DNA of 64,000 nt from Janibacter sp. DB-40 (GTDB lineage: Bacteria > Actinomycetota > Actinomycetes > Actinomycetales > Dermatophilaceae). A program made the translations under genes and the position numbers. The first letter of the stretch is position 1. Every line of letters begins with the position of its first letter. Below the pieces are notes generated by a model. It was not told the origin of the DNA. It worked only from the letters and a program-made list of their open reading frames with translations, and made no database searches. The stretch lies in NCBI RefSeq assembly GCF_029510815.1, contig NZ_CP120360.1, forward strand, positions 1,054,001-1,118,000, read 5' to 3'. This document shows positions 1 to 9,604 of the stretch, piece by piece.

Positions 1-719
1 TCGCACCGCACCACTCGGCCAGCGTGCCCTCGCTCGTCGGCGGCGGGACCGCTGCGGTGCTGCCCGGCGCGATCTCGCAGGCCCACCACGGCGTCCTCTT
101 CCTGGACGAGGCGGCGGAGTTCGCGGGGTCCTCCCTGCAGGCCCTGCGCCAGCCGCTGGAGTCGGGGGAGGTCGTCATCGCCCGGGCTCGCGAGCGGGTG
201 TCCTACCCGGCACGCGTGCAGCTCGTCCTCGCCGCGAACCCCTGTCCCTGCGGCGAGGGCCACGGCAAGGGGCTGAGCTGCCGGTGCCGACCGACGGAGC
301 GGCGGGCCTACGCCGCACGCCTGAGCGGGCCGCTGATGGACCGCATGGACATCCAGGTGCAGGTGCCCAAGGTCAGCCTCGCCGACCTCAGCGAGGACCC
401 CCCGGACTCCAGCGCCGCGGTCGGGGCGCGGGTGGTGGAGGCCCGCCGAGCGCAGGCGCGGCGATGGCCCGCCGACAGCTGGCAGCTCAACAGCCAGGTG
501 CCCGGCCCCGTGCTGCGACGGGCCCCGTGGCGTCTGCCGTCGGCGACGACCCGGGTGCTCGACCGCGCCCTCGAGCTCGGGCAGGTGACCCTGCGCGGCT
601 ACGACCGGGTCCTCCGGCTGGCCTGGTCGAGCGCCGACCTGCACGGCCGCACGACCCCGAGCGTCGACGACGTCGGCCTGGCGCTGATGTACCGCACCCA
701 GGGCGCGGTGGCCGCGTGA
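1..719 (+). CDS. comM: ComM/YifB family Mg-chelatase-like AAA+ ATPase, C-terminal part
   Basis: The reading frame is open from base 3, so the gene begins upstream of the window; about 239 codons are present of the family's usual ~500. The fragment carries the Walker B-like LFLDEAAEF, the sensor region LVLAANPCPCG, a Cys cluster (CPCG, CRC) and the C-terminal Mg-chelatase helical domain ending in LALMYRTQG. The family promotes branch migration during natural transformation in studied bacteria and is hexameric and cytosolic. Its TGA overlaps the GTG start of dprA, so the two are translationally coupled, as is usual in actinobacteria. Function in DNA uptake here is inferred from the family. Confidence 0.95.
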   Translation, partial: APHHSASVPSLVGGGTAAVLPGAISQAHHGVLFLDEAAEFAGSSLQALRQPLESGEVVIARARERVSYPARVQLVLAANPCPCGEGHGKGLSCRCRPTERRAYAARLSGPLMDRMDIQVQVPKVSLADLSEDPPDSSAAVGARVVEARRAQARRWPADSWQLNSQVPGPVLRRAPWRLPSATTRVLDRALELGQVTLRGYDRVLRLAWSSADLHGRTTPSVDDVGLALMYRTQGAVAA

Positions 720-1906
720 GCGCCGGTGGTCCGCGGGTCCCCACCCGGGCCGAGGTGGCCCGCGCCCACGCGGAGGTCGGTTCCGACGAGCGGCGCGCCC
801 GGATCGCGTGGTCCCGCCTGCTGGAACCCCAGCGTGAACGCGTCAGCGACACCCCTTCGGCGCTCCACGAGCACATCGCGACTCTCGGGCACGTCGATGC
901 CTGGCACCGGTTGGTCGACGACGACCTCCCGCGGTGCGAGAGCGCCCGTGCCCGGGTCCCTGACGTCGACGTCGACGGGGAGCTGGGCCGGGCCGCGCGA
1001 TCGGGCGCACGGGTGGTCATCCCCGGGGACGCCGACTGGCCCGTGGGCTTCGACCACCCGATCATCGCGCCGCACCTGGTGCACGTGCGTGGGCAGGGGT
1101 GTCTGGGTGACCTCGCCGCGAGGGCGGTGGCCATCGTCGGCTCCCGGGCGAGCACCGGCTACGGCGAGGCCATCGCCCGCGAGATGGGCGCCGGCGTCGC
1201 GCGGCACGGGTGGAGCGTCGTCTCGGGGGCCGCCTACGGCATCGATGCGGCGGCCCACCAGGGGACGCTCGCGGTCGACGGTGCGGCTATCGCGGTGCTG
1301 CCCTGCGGGCCGGACCGCGTGTACCCGCGGGGGCACGAACGACTCATCCACGCGGTCGCCGAGGCCGGCGTGGTCATCACCGAGCTGGCCACCGGCACGA
1401 CGGCGCGACGACACCGCTTCCTCGCTCGCAACCGACTCATCGCTGCCCTGGGCGGCGCCTGCGTCGTCGTCGAGGCCGGCCTGCGCTCGGGATCGCTGAA
1501 CACCGCGGGCTGGGCCGACGCGCTGCACCGACCCGTCGGGGCCGTGCCCGGTCCCGTCACGCAGATGTCCTCGGCGGGCTGTCACGAGTGGATCCGTCGG
1601 GGCCAGGCGACCCTCGTCACCGATGCCGACGAGGTCCTGGGGCTGGCGGCCCCCGTCGGGGAGGCCCCGGCGGAGGTGGTCGAGCTCCTGGGCCCGCGTC
1701 GCACCCCCGACGTGCTGCCCAGCGACCAGCGCCGAGTCCACGACCTGCTGGACGTCCGGCGGGGCAGGGACGTCGGCGCCCTGGCGACCGAGCTGGTGGT
1801 GCCGGTCGAGGAGGTGATCGGCCAGCTGGCCATCATGCAGCTCGAGGGGTGGGCGCAGCAGGCCGACGACGGTCGCTGGCACCGCGGTGGCGGCCCGACA
1901 CGGTGA
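716..1906 (+). CDS. dprA: DNA-processing protein DprA (Smf family)
   Basis: The product is about 396 aa and starts at a GTG whose bases overlap the comM stop (GTGA). A Rossmann-like DprA domain spans roughly residues 95-310. It has the signatures [50 protein letters not shown] and [13 protein letters not shown] winged-helix C-terminal domain follows (about 325-390). DprA binds single-stranded DNA and loads RecA during transformation and recombination. The comM-dprA-xerC order is standard for actinobacteria. Confidence 0.95.
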   Translation: MSAGGPRVPTRAEVARAHAEVGSDERRARIAWSRLLEPQRERVSDTPSALHEHIATLGHVDAWHRLVDDDLPRCESARARVPDVDVDGELGRAARSGARVVIPGDADWPVGFDHPIIAPHLVHVRGQGCLGDLAARAVAIVGSRASTGYGEAIAREMGAGVARHGWSVVSGAAYGIDAAAHQGTLAVDGAAIAVLPCGPDRVYPRGHERLIHAVAEAGVVITELATGTTARRHRFLARNRLIAALGGACVVVEAGLRSGSLNTAGWADALHRPVGAVPGPVTQMSSAGCHEWIRRGQATLVTDADEVLGLAAPVGEAPAEVVELLGPRRTPDVLPSDQRRVHDLLDVRRGRDVGALATELVVPVEEVIGQLAIMQLEGWAQQADDGRWHRGGGPTR

Positions 1907-1947
1907 GCGTGCACCGTCTCCGGCGCCGCGCGTGGCACGGTGGGCGG

Positions 1948-2892
1948 GTGAGCGCCGCATCCACGCAGGAGCCGCCACCCGTACCGGAGTGGGTGGTGCA
2001 GTCCGTCGACGCGTTCGCCGACCACCTGGTCCGCGAGCGCGACCGCTCCGAGCACACCGTCCGGGCCTACGCCGGCGACGTGCGGGCGTGCCTGACGTGG
2101 TGCGCGGGCGAGGGCAGCACCTCGCTCGCTGACATCGACCTGCCGGCACTGCGTGCCTGGCTGGGCACCCTCGCGAGCGGGGGAGCGGCCCGGTCGACGT
2201 TGTCCCGACGGTCCGCGGCGGTACGCACCTTCTTCGCCTGGGCGCGACGCACCGGACGGGTCGGGACGGACCCGGCGCTGCGCCTGGCCTCGCCCCGGCG
2301 TCAGCGCACCCTGCCCGACGTCCTCACCACGGACGGCGCCACCGCCGTCCTCGACGTCGCGGCGGTGGCCGCCGACGACGAGGACCCCATCCACCTGCGC
2401 AACCGGGCCGTCCTCGAGCTGCTCTACGCCACGGGCATCCGGGTCGGGGAGCTCACCGGCCTGGACGTCGACGACGTCGACCGCCACCGCAGGGTCGTGC
2501 GCGTGCTCGGCAAGGGCCGCAAAGAGCGGATGGTCCCCTTCGGGCAGCCGGCCGAGGTCGCGCTCGAGCAGTGGCTCGAGCGCGGTCGCCCGCTCGTGGT
2601 GAAGGCCGACTCGGGTCCCGCGCTCTTCCTCGGGCGGAGGGGGCGACGGGTCGACCCGCGCCAGGTGCGCGAGGTGGTGCACAGCCTGCTGGCGCACGTC
2701 CCGGACGCTCCGGACCTCGGTCCGCACGGGCTGAGGCACTCCGCCGCGACGCACCTGCTCGAGGGAGGTGCGGACCTACGGATGGTCCAGGAGCTGCTCG
2801 GCCACTCGTCGCTGGCCACCACCCAGATCTACACGCACGTCTCGCTCGACCGGCTCCGCGACAGCTACCGTCAGGCCCACCCGCGCGCCTGA
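1948..2892 (+). CDS. xerC: Site-specific tyrosine recombinase XerC
   Basis: This is a 314-aa tyrosine recombinase with an N-terminal SAM-like core-binding domain (about 17-105) and a C-terminal catalytic domain. The full catalytic set is visible: Arg165 (GIRVGEL), Lys189 (GKGRKER), His260 and Arg263 (HGLRH), His286 (LLGH) and nucleophile Tyr295 (IYTH). It should resolve chromosome dimers at dif with a second recombinase not in this window. I chose the GTG at 1948 because it gives the family length. A GTG at 1903, overlapping the dprA stop as GTGA, would add 15 residues and cannot be excluded. Confidence 0.93.
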   Translation: MSAASTQEPPPVPEWVVQSVDAFADHLVRERDRSEHTVRAYAGDVRACLTWCAGEGSTSLADIDLPALRAWLGTLASGGAARSTLSRRSAAVRTFFAWARRTGRVGTDPALRLASPRRQRTLPDVLTTDGATAVLDVAAVAADDEDPIHLRNRAVLELLYATGIRVGELTGLDVDDVDRHRRVVRVLGKGRKERMVPFGQPAEVALEQWLERGRPLVVKADSGPALFLGRRGRRVDPRQVREVVHSLLAHVPDAPDLGPHGLRHSAATHLLEGGADLRMVQELLGHSSLATTQIYTHVSLDRLRDSYRQAHPRA

Positions 2893-2902
2893 CCCGGGCG
2901 GA

Positions 2903-3393
2903 TCACGGCACGGGCAGCAGGATCACCCGTCGCGCGCCGAAAAAGGGCAGCGGGTCCAAGTAGTCCTCGGCGCGCTTCGCCCCCAGGTGCAGGCAGGTGC
3001 GTGGTGCGCAGTGGTTCGCCCCGGCCCCGATCCGCCCGACGGGCTGGCCACGCCGGACCCGGTCGCCGACGGCGAGGTCGCTGGCCACCGGCTCGTAGGT
3101 GCTGCGGACCCCGGAGTCGTGCGTGATGCTCATCGTCGCGCGCCCCGCGATCACGGCGCGGTGGGTGACGACGCCGTCCGCGACCGCGGTGACGTCCGCC
3201 CCCTTCGCCGTGCGCAGGTCGATCCCGCGGTGACCGGGGCCCCACCGCCCGTCCGGCGCGTCGAAGGAGGCCGCCACCGCAGGCCGCGCACCGTCGCCGA
3301 CGGGCCACAGCCATGTCGGGTCCGTGGGGGAGGGGGAGGGAGCCCGACGAGCGCGCCGGCGAGGGCGAGGGCGACGGGTGCGGTGGCGGCCAT
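2903..3393 (-). pseudogene. Secreted M23 family metallopeptidase, broken by a frameshift
   Basis: From an ATG at 3393 the frame encodes a signal-peptide-like segment (MAATAPVALALAGALVG). It then runs into a proline stretch in the wrong frame. From about 3326 downward another frame encodes a complete LytM/M23 domain with WLWPVG, GHRGIDL (zinc His and Asp), a THDSG strand and CLHLG. The switch falls in a G-run region at 3326-3342, and adding one base restores a 163-aa secreted peptidase. A protein of this type between xerC and rpsB is conserved in actinobacteria (Rv2891 type). A sequencing deletion is more likely than true decay. The role would be peptidoglycan hydrolysis outside the membrane. 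Confidence 0.8.
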
Positions 3394-3512
3394 GCCGACC
3401 AGCCTCGCCGGGATGTCTGCTCGTCGGGTGCGAGCGGGTGCCGACGTGGACGAGGGGCGGGAGGCGGGAGGGGTTGTGGACGACGGGGGCCACCACCGCG
3501 GTGCGTCGTCGC

Positions 3513-4673
3513 TCAGTCCATGGCGGCAAGACGCCGGCAGGCCTCGCGCAGCTTGTCCTCCTGCTTGCAGAACGCGAAGCGCACGAGGCTCGCCGTCGTC
3601 TCGTCGGGGGAGGAGCAGAAGACCGACACCGGCACCCCGACGACACCCACCTTCTCGGGCAGCTGCAGGCACCACTCCACCGCGTCGGTGACCCCGAGCG
3701 GCGCGGCGTCCGCGACGACGAAGTACGTGCCCTGCGGCACGGCGACCTCGAAGCCGGCCGCGGTGAGGCCCTCGACGAGCAGGTCCCGACGCGCGGCCAG
3801 CGACGAGGCCATCTCCTCGAGGACCCCCGGCCCCAGCCGCAGCGCCTCGGCGACGGCGTGCTGCAGCGGGGAGGCCGTGGTGAAGGTCAGGTACTGCTTG
3901 ACGGTCGTCACCGCCGTGACGAGGGGCTCCGGGCCGCTGATCCAGCCGACCTTCCACCCGGTGACCGAGAAGGCCTTGCCCGCCGACCCGATCGTCAGCG
4001 TCCGCTCGGCCATGCCCGGGAGGCTCGCGATCGGCACGTGCACGGCACCGGCGTAGGTCATGTGCTCGTAGACCTCGTCGCTGACCACCCACGCGTCGTG
4101 CTCACGGGCGAGGTCGGCGATGACGGTGAGCTCCTCCCGGGTGAAGACCTTGCCGAGCGGGTTGTGCGGGGTGTTGATCAGGACGACCCTCGTGCGCTCG
4201 GAGAACGCCGCGGCCAGGCGCTCGCGGTCGAAGCCGAGGTCCGGGAAGGTCAGCGGCACGGAGCGCTGCACGCCACCGGCGAGCGAGATCCCGGCGGCAT
4301 AGCTGTCGTAGTACGGCTCGAAGGTCACGACCTCATCGCCCGCCTCCACGAGGGCCAGCAGTGCGCTCGCGATCGCCTCGGTGGCCCCCGAGGTCACGAG
4401 CACCTGCGACCCCGGGTCGAGGTCGATGCCGTACCGCTCGCGCTGGTGGTCGGCGATGGCGGAGCGAAGGGTGGGGACGCCCTGGGCGGGCGGGTACTGG
4501 TTGTGCCCGGCGGTGATGGCGCGCCGGGCCGCCTCGAGCACCTCGTCGGGCCCGTCGGTGTCCGGGAACCCCTGACCGAGGTTCACCGCGTCGTGCTGGC
4601 GGGCCAGCGCCGACATCTTCGAGAAGACGGTCTGGCCGTAGGGGCGCATGCGGGTCACGAGAGGGTCGCTCAT
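3513..4673 (-). CDS. PLP-dependent class I/II aminotransferase
   Basis: The 386-aa fold-type I aminotransferase has NLGQGFPDTDGP near the N terminus, TSGATEAI, NTPHNPLGKVF, the aspartate motif VVSDEVYEH and the PLP lysine in SAGKAFSVTGWKVGW. This form is typical of the group containing YbdL-like methionine aminotransferases, kynurenine aminotransferases and actinobacterial enzymes annotated as N-succinyldiaminopimelate aminotransferase (DapC). The sequence alone does not decide the substrate. The ATG at 4673 has an AGGG upstream; a GTG two codons earlier (4679) is the alternative. It lies just downstream of the PucR regulator on the same strand, so co-transcription is possible. Confidence 0.88.
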   Translation of the reverse strand: MSDPLVTRMRPYGQTVFSKMSALARQHDAVNLGQGFPDTDGPDEVLEAARRAITAGHNQYPPAQGVPTLRSAIADHQRERYGIDLDPGSQVLVTSGATEAIASALLALVEAGDEVVTFEPYYDSYAAGISLAGGVQRSVPLTFPDLGFDRERLAAAFSERTRVVLINTPHNPLGKVFTREELTVIADLAREHDAWVVSDEVYEHMTYAGAVHVPIASLPGMAERTLTIGSAGKAFSVTGWKVGWISGPEPLVTAVTTVKQYLTFTTASPLQHAVAEALRLGPGVLEEMASSLAARRDLLVEGLTAAGFEVAVPQGTYFVVADAAPLGVTDAVEWCLQLPEKVGVVGVPVSVFCSSPDETTASLVRFAFCKQEDKLREACRRLAAMD

Positions 4674-4694
4674 GGGCACGACCCTACGGAGACA

Positions 4695-5951
4695 TCAGCC
4701 GTCTCTCGACCCCACGTCCTGACGGATCACGATGGTCGCCAGCGACAGGAGCAAGCGGTCGCGGGGGTCCTCGAGGGACCGGCCGGTGAGCTTCTCGATG
4801 CGCTTGATCCGGTAGACGACGGTGTTTCGGTGGCACACGAGGTCCTCGGCGGCAGCGGTGGGCGACCCCCCGCGCCGTACGGCCGCGACGAGGGTCTCGA
4901 GCAGGGCCTCTCGCGTCACCCCCTCGAGGTGCAGCAGCGGCCGGATCGTCTCGTCGACGAGCAGCGCGGTCAGCTCGGGGCTGCCGGCGAGGAGCGCCTC
5001 CGGCAGGCGCTCGCTGATGTCGGCGACCGCGTCGGTGCCCTCGGGCAGGGAGGTTGCGGCTGCGAGCGCGTGGTGGTGGGCGGCGACGACCCCCGCCAGC
5101 CCGTCGCGACACGTCGCGGTGCCGACCCGACCCTTGAGCGAGCGGGACAGTGCCCGCTGCAGCGCTGGTCTCTGGTCGGGCCTCGCGGCGACGAGCCCGA
5201 CCCCGTAATCGCCGTGCAGCCGCCACGGGCCCCGGAAGCCCGCGTCCTGCAGACCCTCGTGCGCGACGGCGACCGAGGGCACCGACTGCTCGGTCAGCCA
5301 CACGAGACACACCAGCTCCGTGTTGACGGTCAGGTCCAGGACGCCTCGTGCCTCGCTGGCGAACCGCGGGTCCGAGCCGCGGCCCCGGAGCAGCCCGTCG
5401 AGGATCGCAGCCGCCTGCGCAGGGTTCCTGCTCTGGAGCGCCAGCTCCTCCCGGCGGTAGCTCTCACGCAGGATCTGGCACTGCACGTCCAGCTGGCCCC
5501 AGAGGGTCTGGCCGGCCTCCAGCAGGACCTCGGCCGGTACGCCCATGCCCTGTCCCGCCTCGAGGAGCTCCTCCCACAGTCGTCGTGAGCCCAGGGTGTA
5601 GGCGGAGATGACGGCGGCGACGGGGATGCCCTGCTGGGCCCGCCGCCGTCCGGTGTCGCGCCACACGTCAACGGCTCGGGGGCCCGCATCGGGATGGCCG
5701 GCCAGGCGCTCGATGGCGGTGCGGATGTGTCGTCGCGTGCTCGCCCGCAGCTCCGCGCGGGTCTGGGGTGAGGCCTCGCCGTACCAGGCGTGCTCGGCAT
5801 CCAGCACCTGCACGCTGATGCTGTCGGCGATCTCGGCCGACCGGGGCAGCAGGGCGGCGAAGGCCGCCTTGATCGAGGGGGTCGCGGCCGGGGACTCGTC
5901 GAGATCGGGGCCGTGATCGCCCGGGCGCTGTCCGGTGGGCGGGTGTGGCAT
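4695..5951 (-). CDS. PucR family transcriptional regulator
   Basis: The 418-aa protein has an N-terminal region resembling RsbRD/CdaR-type sensory domains (about 30-150), a middle GGDEF-like PucR region and a C-terminal PucR helix-turn-helix (LVCHRNTVVYRIKRIEKLTG). Such proteins control catabolic and nitrogen-source genes in response to small ligands. It is divergent from the liv transporter operon, which makes that operon the obvious target. The ATG at 5951 has GAGG about six bases upstream and leaves the palindrome at 5994-6015 non-coding. An upstream ATG at 5999 would overlap that palindrome. Confidence 0.87.
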   Translation of the reverse strand: MPHPPTGQRPGDHGPDLDESPAATPSIKAAFAALLPRSAEIADSISVQVLDAEHAWYGEASPQTRAELRASTRRHIRTAIERLAGHPDAGPRAVDVWRDTGRRRAQQGIPVAAVISAYTLGSRRLWEELLEAGQGMGVPAEVLLEAGQTLWGQLDVQCQILRESYRREELALQSRNPAQAAAILDGLLRGRGSDPRFASEARGVLDLTVNTELVCLVWLTEQSVPSVAVAHEGLQDAGFRGPWRLHGDYGVGLVAARPDQRPALQRALSRSLKGRVGTATCRDGLAGVVAAHHHALAAATSLPEGTDAVADISERLPEALLAGSPELTALLVDETIRPLLHLEGVTREALLETLVAAVRRGGSPTAAAEDLVCHRNTVVYRIKRIEKLTGRSLEDPRDRLLLSLATIVIRQDVGSRDG

Positions 5952-5993
5952 GGGACCTCGCTCTGCGGACGGAAGTGGGTGACAAGTGTCGTC

Positions 5994-6015
5994 GTGCACA
6001 GGAGATCTTGTGCAC
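5994..6015. promoter_or_regulatory. Inverted repeat, candidate operator for the PucR regulator
   Basis: GTGCACA at 5994-6000 and TGTGCAC at 6009-6015 form a perfect 7-bp inverted repeat around an 8-bp spacer. It sits in the 155-bp divergent region between the PucR-type regulator and livG. Its size and place fit a dimeric regulator operator. No experiment supports this; it is inference from position. Confidence 0.45.
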
Positions 6016-6106
6016 TGCGTCCATGGTGTGACACGGACCCTATCGGCCAGTCTCGAGCCAGAGCCGCACGAGGACGTGCGGCGACCCTTTCGAGGAAGGA
6101 GACCGT

Positions 6107-6961
6107 GTGGCGTCCCGACCCACGTCCCAGCCCGTGCTCACGATGGACGGCATCGTCGTCCGCTTCGGTGGCGTCGTGGCCCTCGACGGAGTCGACCTGG
6201 ACGTCGCTCCCGGTGAGGTCCTCGGGGTGATCGGCCCCAACGGGGCGGGCAAGACCACCCTCTTCAACGTCTCCTGCGGGTTCGTCGCCCCGACGAAGGG
6301 CCGGATCCACTTCGAGGGCAAGGACGTGACCGGGTGGCGACCTCACGACCTGGTGCATCACGGCGTCGCGCGTTCCTTGCAGGGGCTCGGTCTCTTCAAC
6401 CGGCTCAGCGTCCTCGACAACGTGCTCATCGGGGCGGAGCGCCACGCACGTGCGGGCTTCTTCTCCTCACTCCTGGCGATGCCCGGGGCGGTCAAGGACG
6501 AGGCAGCCCTGCGGGACCGGGCGATGGCGGTCCTCGATCGCCTGGACATCAAGGGGAGAGCGGGGGAGACGGTGGGCAGCCTGCCGTACCCCCTTCGCAA
6601 GCGGGTGGCGCTGGCCCGGGCCCTCGTGGCGCAGCCCCGGCTGCTCCTGCTCGACGAGCCCGCCGCCGGTCTCTCCGAGACGGAGATGAGCGAGCTCGGG
6701 GACATCATCCTCGACCTCGCCCAGGAGGTCTCGGTGATGCTCGTCGAGCACCACATGGACCTCGTGATGCGGGTCTGCGACCGGCTCACGGTCCTCGACT
6801 TCGGGCGGGTCATCGCCGCCGGGACCCCGGACGAGGTCCGCAACGACCCCGTCGTCCTCGATGCCTACCTGGGGGCCTCGGTCGAGGACCCCTCCGGGGA
6901 GGACGCGGCGACCTCGGTCTCCGGAGATGCCGCGACGACGAAGGGAGCGACCAGTGCTTGA
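6107..6961 (+). CDS. livG: Branched-chain amino acid ABC transporter ATP-binding protein LivG
   Basis: The 284-aa ABC ATPase has Walker A GPNGAGKTT, Walker B LLLLDEPAAGL and the switch His in LVEHHMD. In the signature position is LPYPLRKRVALARAL, the LivG-type variant rather than LSGGQ. It energises uptake of branched-chain amino acids or related solutes at the inner face of the membrane. GTG 6107 follows a strong GAGGAAGGAG at 6092-6101. It heads the operon livG-livF-livH-livM-binding protein and overlaps livF by 8 bp. The last ~30 residues form an Asp/Ser/Thr-rich tail outside the ABC fold. Confidence 0.92.
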   Translation: MASRPTSQPVLTMDGIVVRFGGVVALDGVDLDVAPGEVLGVIGPNGAGKTTLFNVSCGFVAPTKGRIHFEGKDVTGWRPHDLVHHGVARSLQGLGLFNRLSVLDNVLIGAERHARAGFFSSLLAMPGAVKDEAALRDRAMAVLDRLDIKGRAGETVGSLPYPLRKRVALARALVAQPRLLLLDEPAAGLSETEMSELGDIILDLAQEVSVMLVEHHMDLVMRVCDRLTVLDFGRVIAAGTPDEVRNDPVVLDAYLGASVEDPSGEDAATSVSGDAATTKGATSA

Positions 6962-7658
6962 GCTGCGCGGGGTGACGAGCAGGTACGGGCCGATCACTGC
7001 CCTGCACGACGTCGACCTCGTGGCCGAGGAGGGTCGGGTCACCTCGGTCCTGGGCTCGAACGGCGCCGGCAAGACGACCCTGCTGCGCACCATCTCGGGG
7101 CTGCACCCCGCACAGTCCGGGACCGTGCACTTCGACGGGCAGGACATCACCGGGTTGTCGGCGGACAAGATGGCCCGGGCCGGACTGGCCCACGTGCCGG
7201 AGGGGCGCGGGGTGATCACCGAGCTGACCGTGCGGGAGAACCTGCGGCTCGGGGCGCTGGGCCGATCGACGCACCGTGAGGCCGTCGCCATCGACGAGGT
7301 CTTCGACCTCTTCCCCATCCTTGCGGACCGATCCCACGCGGTGGCGCACACCCTCTCCGGTGGTGAGCGCCAGATGCTCGTCATCGCCCGCGCCCTGCTC
7401 GCGACGCCGAAGATGCTCCTGCTCGACGAACCCAGCCTGGGTCTCGCACCCCGGATCAGCGCACAGATCTTCGCCGTGATCCGAACGCTGGTCGACGAGC
7501 ACGGACTGACGGTCCTGCTCGTGGAGCAGAACGCCCGAAGTGCGCTGTCCATCGCCGACACCGGTGTCGTCCTCGGACTCGGCAGGGTGGTCGCCTGCGA
7601 CAGCGCCGAGGTCCTGAGCGCTGACGAGAACCTGCGTCATGCCTACCTGGGTTACTGA
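6954..7658 (+). CDS. livF: Branched-chain amino acid ABC transporter ATP-binding protein LivF
   Basis: The 234-aa ABC ATPase has Walker A GSNGAGKTT, a canonical signature LSGGERQML, Walker B MLLLDEPSLGL and switch His region LVEQNARSAL. It pairs with LivG as the second nucleotide-binding subunit. The GTG at 6954 lies inside the livG 3' end, with AAGGGAG just upstream as ribosome binding site; the start VLELRGVTSRYG fits the family N terminus. The longer upstream reading is a shadow of livG. Confidence 0.93.
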   Translation: MLELRGVTSRYGPITALHDVDLVAEEGRVTSVLGSNGAGKTTLLRTISGLHPAQSGTVHFDGQDITGLSADKMARAGLAHVPEGRGVITELTVRENLRLGALGRSTHREAVAIDEVFDLFPILADRSHAVAHTLSGGERQMLVIARALLATPKMLLLDEPSLGLAPRISAQIFAVIRTLVDEHGLTVLLVEQNARSALSIADTGVVLGLGRVVACDSAEVLSADENLRHAYLGY

Positions 7659-7670
7659 CAAGGAGTCCCC

Positions 7671-8546
7671 GTGCAACTGATCAACACCCTCCTCGGTGGG
7701 CTGTCGCTGGGCATGATCTACGCCGCCTTCGCGCTGGCGCTCGTGCTCATCTGGCAGTCCACCCGGGTCGTCAACTTCGCGCAGGCGCCGATGGCCATGG
7801 TCACGACCTTCATCGCCCTGGAGATCATCGACGCCGGGTACGGCTACTGGGTCGGTTTCGCGGTGGCACTGCTGTGCGGCCTCGTGCTCGGCGCGGTGGT
7901 CGAGCGAGTGGTCATCCGCTACGTCGACCACGACAACCACATCAATCCGGTGATCCTCACCCTGGGACTCTTCATCGTCCTGCACGCGCTCGCTGCGATC
8001 GTCTTCGGGAGCAACTTCCAGTCCTTCCCTGCGGCATTCAGCCTCCGGGGTGTCGAGCTGGGAGGCAGGACGCTGGCCCTGACGCCCTTCAGCATGTTCA
8101 CGATCCTCGTCGTCGTCCTGGTGATGGCGCTGCTCCGCCTGCTCTTCATCAAGACCGACCTCGGCCTGACCATGCGCGCCGCGGCCTTCAACCAGGAGGT
8201 CGCCCGCATCCTCGGGGTGCGGGTGAACCGGGCACTCACCCTCGGCTGGGCACTGGCGGCGGTCGTCGGCTCCCTCTCCGGCCTGCTCATCGCCGGTGGT
8301 GGTCTCGTCCACCCCGGCTACATGGACGGGGTCGTCGTGTACGGCTTCGTCGCAGCGGTTCTCGGCGGGCTCGACAGCCCCGCCGGGGCCGTCGTCGGCG
8401 GGCTGACGATGGGGATCGTCCTCTCGCTCGTCAGCGGGTACATCGGCTCCGGCCTCGTCCCGCTCGCCGCCCTGGTCGTGCTCGTCGTCGTCCTGCTCGT
8501 CCGGCCCGGCGGGCTGTTCTCCACCACGAATGAAAGGACGGTCTGA
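7671..8546 (+). CDS. livH: Branched-chain amino acid ABC transporter permease LivH
   Basis: The 291-aa polytopic membrane protein has about eight hydrophobic segments. It shows the LivH family features NTLLGGLSLGMIYA at the N terminus, AAAFNQEVARILGVRV in the loop contacting the ATPase, and AVLGGLDSPAGAVVGG near the C terminus. The GTG at 7671 follows AAGGAG at 7661-7666. Its TGA and the livM ATG share bases (TGATG), implying coupled translation. Confidence 0.92.
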   Translation: MQLINTLLGGLSLGMIYAAFALALVLIWQSTRVVNFAQAPMAMVTTFIALEIIDAGYGYWVGFAVALLCGLVLGAVVERVVIRYVDHDNHINPVILTLGLFIVLHALAAIVFGSNFQSFPAAFSLRGVELGGRTLALTPFSMFTILVVVLVMALLRLLFIKTDLGLTMRAAAFNQEVARILGVRVNRALTLGWALAAVVGSLSGLLIAGGGLVHPGYMDGVVVYGFVAAVLGGLDSPAGAVVGGLTMGIVLSLVSGYIGSGLVPLAALVVLVVVLLVRPGGLFSTTNERTV

Positions 8547-9577
8547 TGGCGCGACTCACCGGCTCGACCGCGCTGCGCAGGGCGCTCATCGCCATCGCAG
8601 TGTTCATCGCCGCGATCTTCGTCATCGATCTGCTGTCCGACTTCCGACAGAGTCAGGCCGCCTCGGTCGCGTCCCTGGCGATCGCCGCCGGGGGACTGAC
8701 GGTGCTGACGGGACTCAACGGCCAGCTCTCGCTCGGACACGGCGCGTTCATGGCCATCGGTGCCTACACGACCGCCAAGCTGCTCCAGGACGGACGTGAG
8801 GTCCCGCTGCTGGTACTCCTCGTCGCCGCCCTGCTGGTGACCCTCGCGGTCGGAGCCGTCGTGGGTGTCGCCGCAGCCCGGCTCCAGGGGCCCTACGTCG
8901 CCGGTGCCACCCTGGCGCTGGCCGTCGCGGTGCCCTCACTGGCGGTCCACTTCCGTGACACGTTCGGCGGGGAGCCGGGGCTGCGCGTGTCCACGCCTGA
9001 CCTGCCGCCCATCGCCGATGATGCGCTCTTCTTCCTCACGGGCACGGAGGTCGGGACGACGCAGTGGCTCGCCACCGTATCCGTGGCGTGCCTCGTCCTG
9101 ACCTACTTCCTGCTGCGCAACCTCTCCACCTCTCGCGTGGGTCGGCAGTGGCGTGCAGTGCGCGATGACCCGGTGGCGGCCCAGCTCGCGGGCATCAACC
9201 TGGGACGCAACCGCGTCGTCTGCTTCGTGGTGAGCACCGCCTGCGCGGGTCTGGCGGGTGCGCTCATGGCTCTGGCCACCCGGGTGGCCGCGCCGAGTGG
9301 CTTCCACCTGGTCCTGTCCCTGACCCTGCTCATGGCTGTCGTCCTGGGCGGGATGGGAGCCCTCAGCGGTGCTCTGGTCGGGGCCGCGCTGCTGACGCTG
9401 CTGCCCACCTACGTGACGAATGTCGGCTCGAGCGTCGGGCTGTCCGACCTGCAGTCCGCCGAGCTCGCCCCCTTGGTGCTGGGCCTGACGACGATGCTCG
9501 TCATCCTCCTGGCACCGGGAGGTCTCGTCGGTTCGTTGGCACCACTCATCCGTCGAGCGCGAACCTCGCGTTCCTGA
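8546..9577 (+). CDS. livM: Branched-chain amino acid ABC transporter permease LivM
   Basis: The 343-aa multi-spanning permease has the LivM hallmarks LTGLNGQLSLGHGAFMAIGAY, the cytoplasmic loop RAVRDDPVAAQLAGINLGRN and VLGGMGALSGALVGA. It forms the transmembrane pore with LivH. The ATG overlaps the livH stop by one base. Confidence 0.93.
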   Translation: MARLTGSTALRRALIAIAVFIAAIFVIDLLSDFRQSQAASVASLAIAAGGLTVLTGLNGQLSLGHGAFMAIGAYTTAKLLQDGREVPLLVLLVAALLVTLAVGAVVGVAAARLQGPYVAGATLALAVAVPSLAVHFRDTFGGEPGLRVSTPDLPPIADDALFFLTGTEVGTTQWLATVSVACLVLTYFLLRNLSTSRVGRQWRAVRDDPVAAQLAGINLGRNRVVCFVVSTACAGLAGALMALATRVAAPSGFHLVLSLTLLMAVVLGGMGALSGALVGAALLTLLPTYVTNVGSSVGLSDLQSAELAPLVLGLTTMLVILLAPGGLVGSLAPLIRRARTSRS

Positions 9578-9604
9578 CCACGCCCCAACACCAGGAGGAT
9601 TCAC

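Noticed and set aside
1903..1950. xerC start at GTG 1903
   Set aside because: It overlaps the dprA stop nicely but adds 15 Arg-rich residues outside the family; kept only as an alternative.
3324..5588. Long plus-strand open frame of 754 codons
   Set aside because: It is antisense to the M23 peptidase, aminotransferase and PucR genes and is Arg/Gly/Asp-rich low-complexity translation without motifs; in high-G+C DNA such frames stay open by chance.
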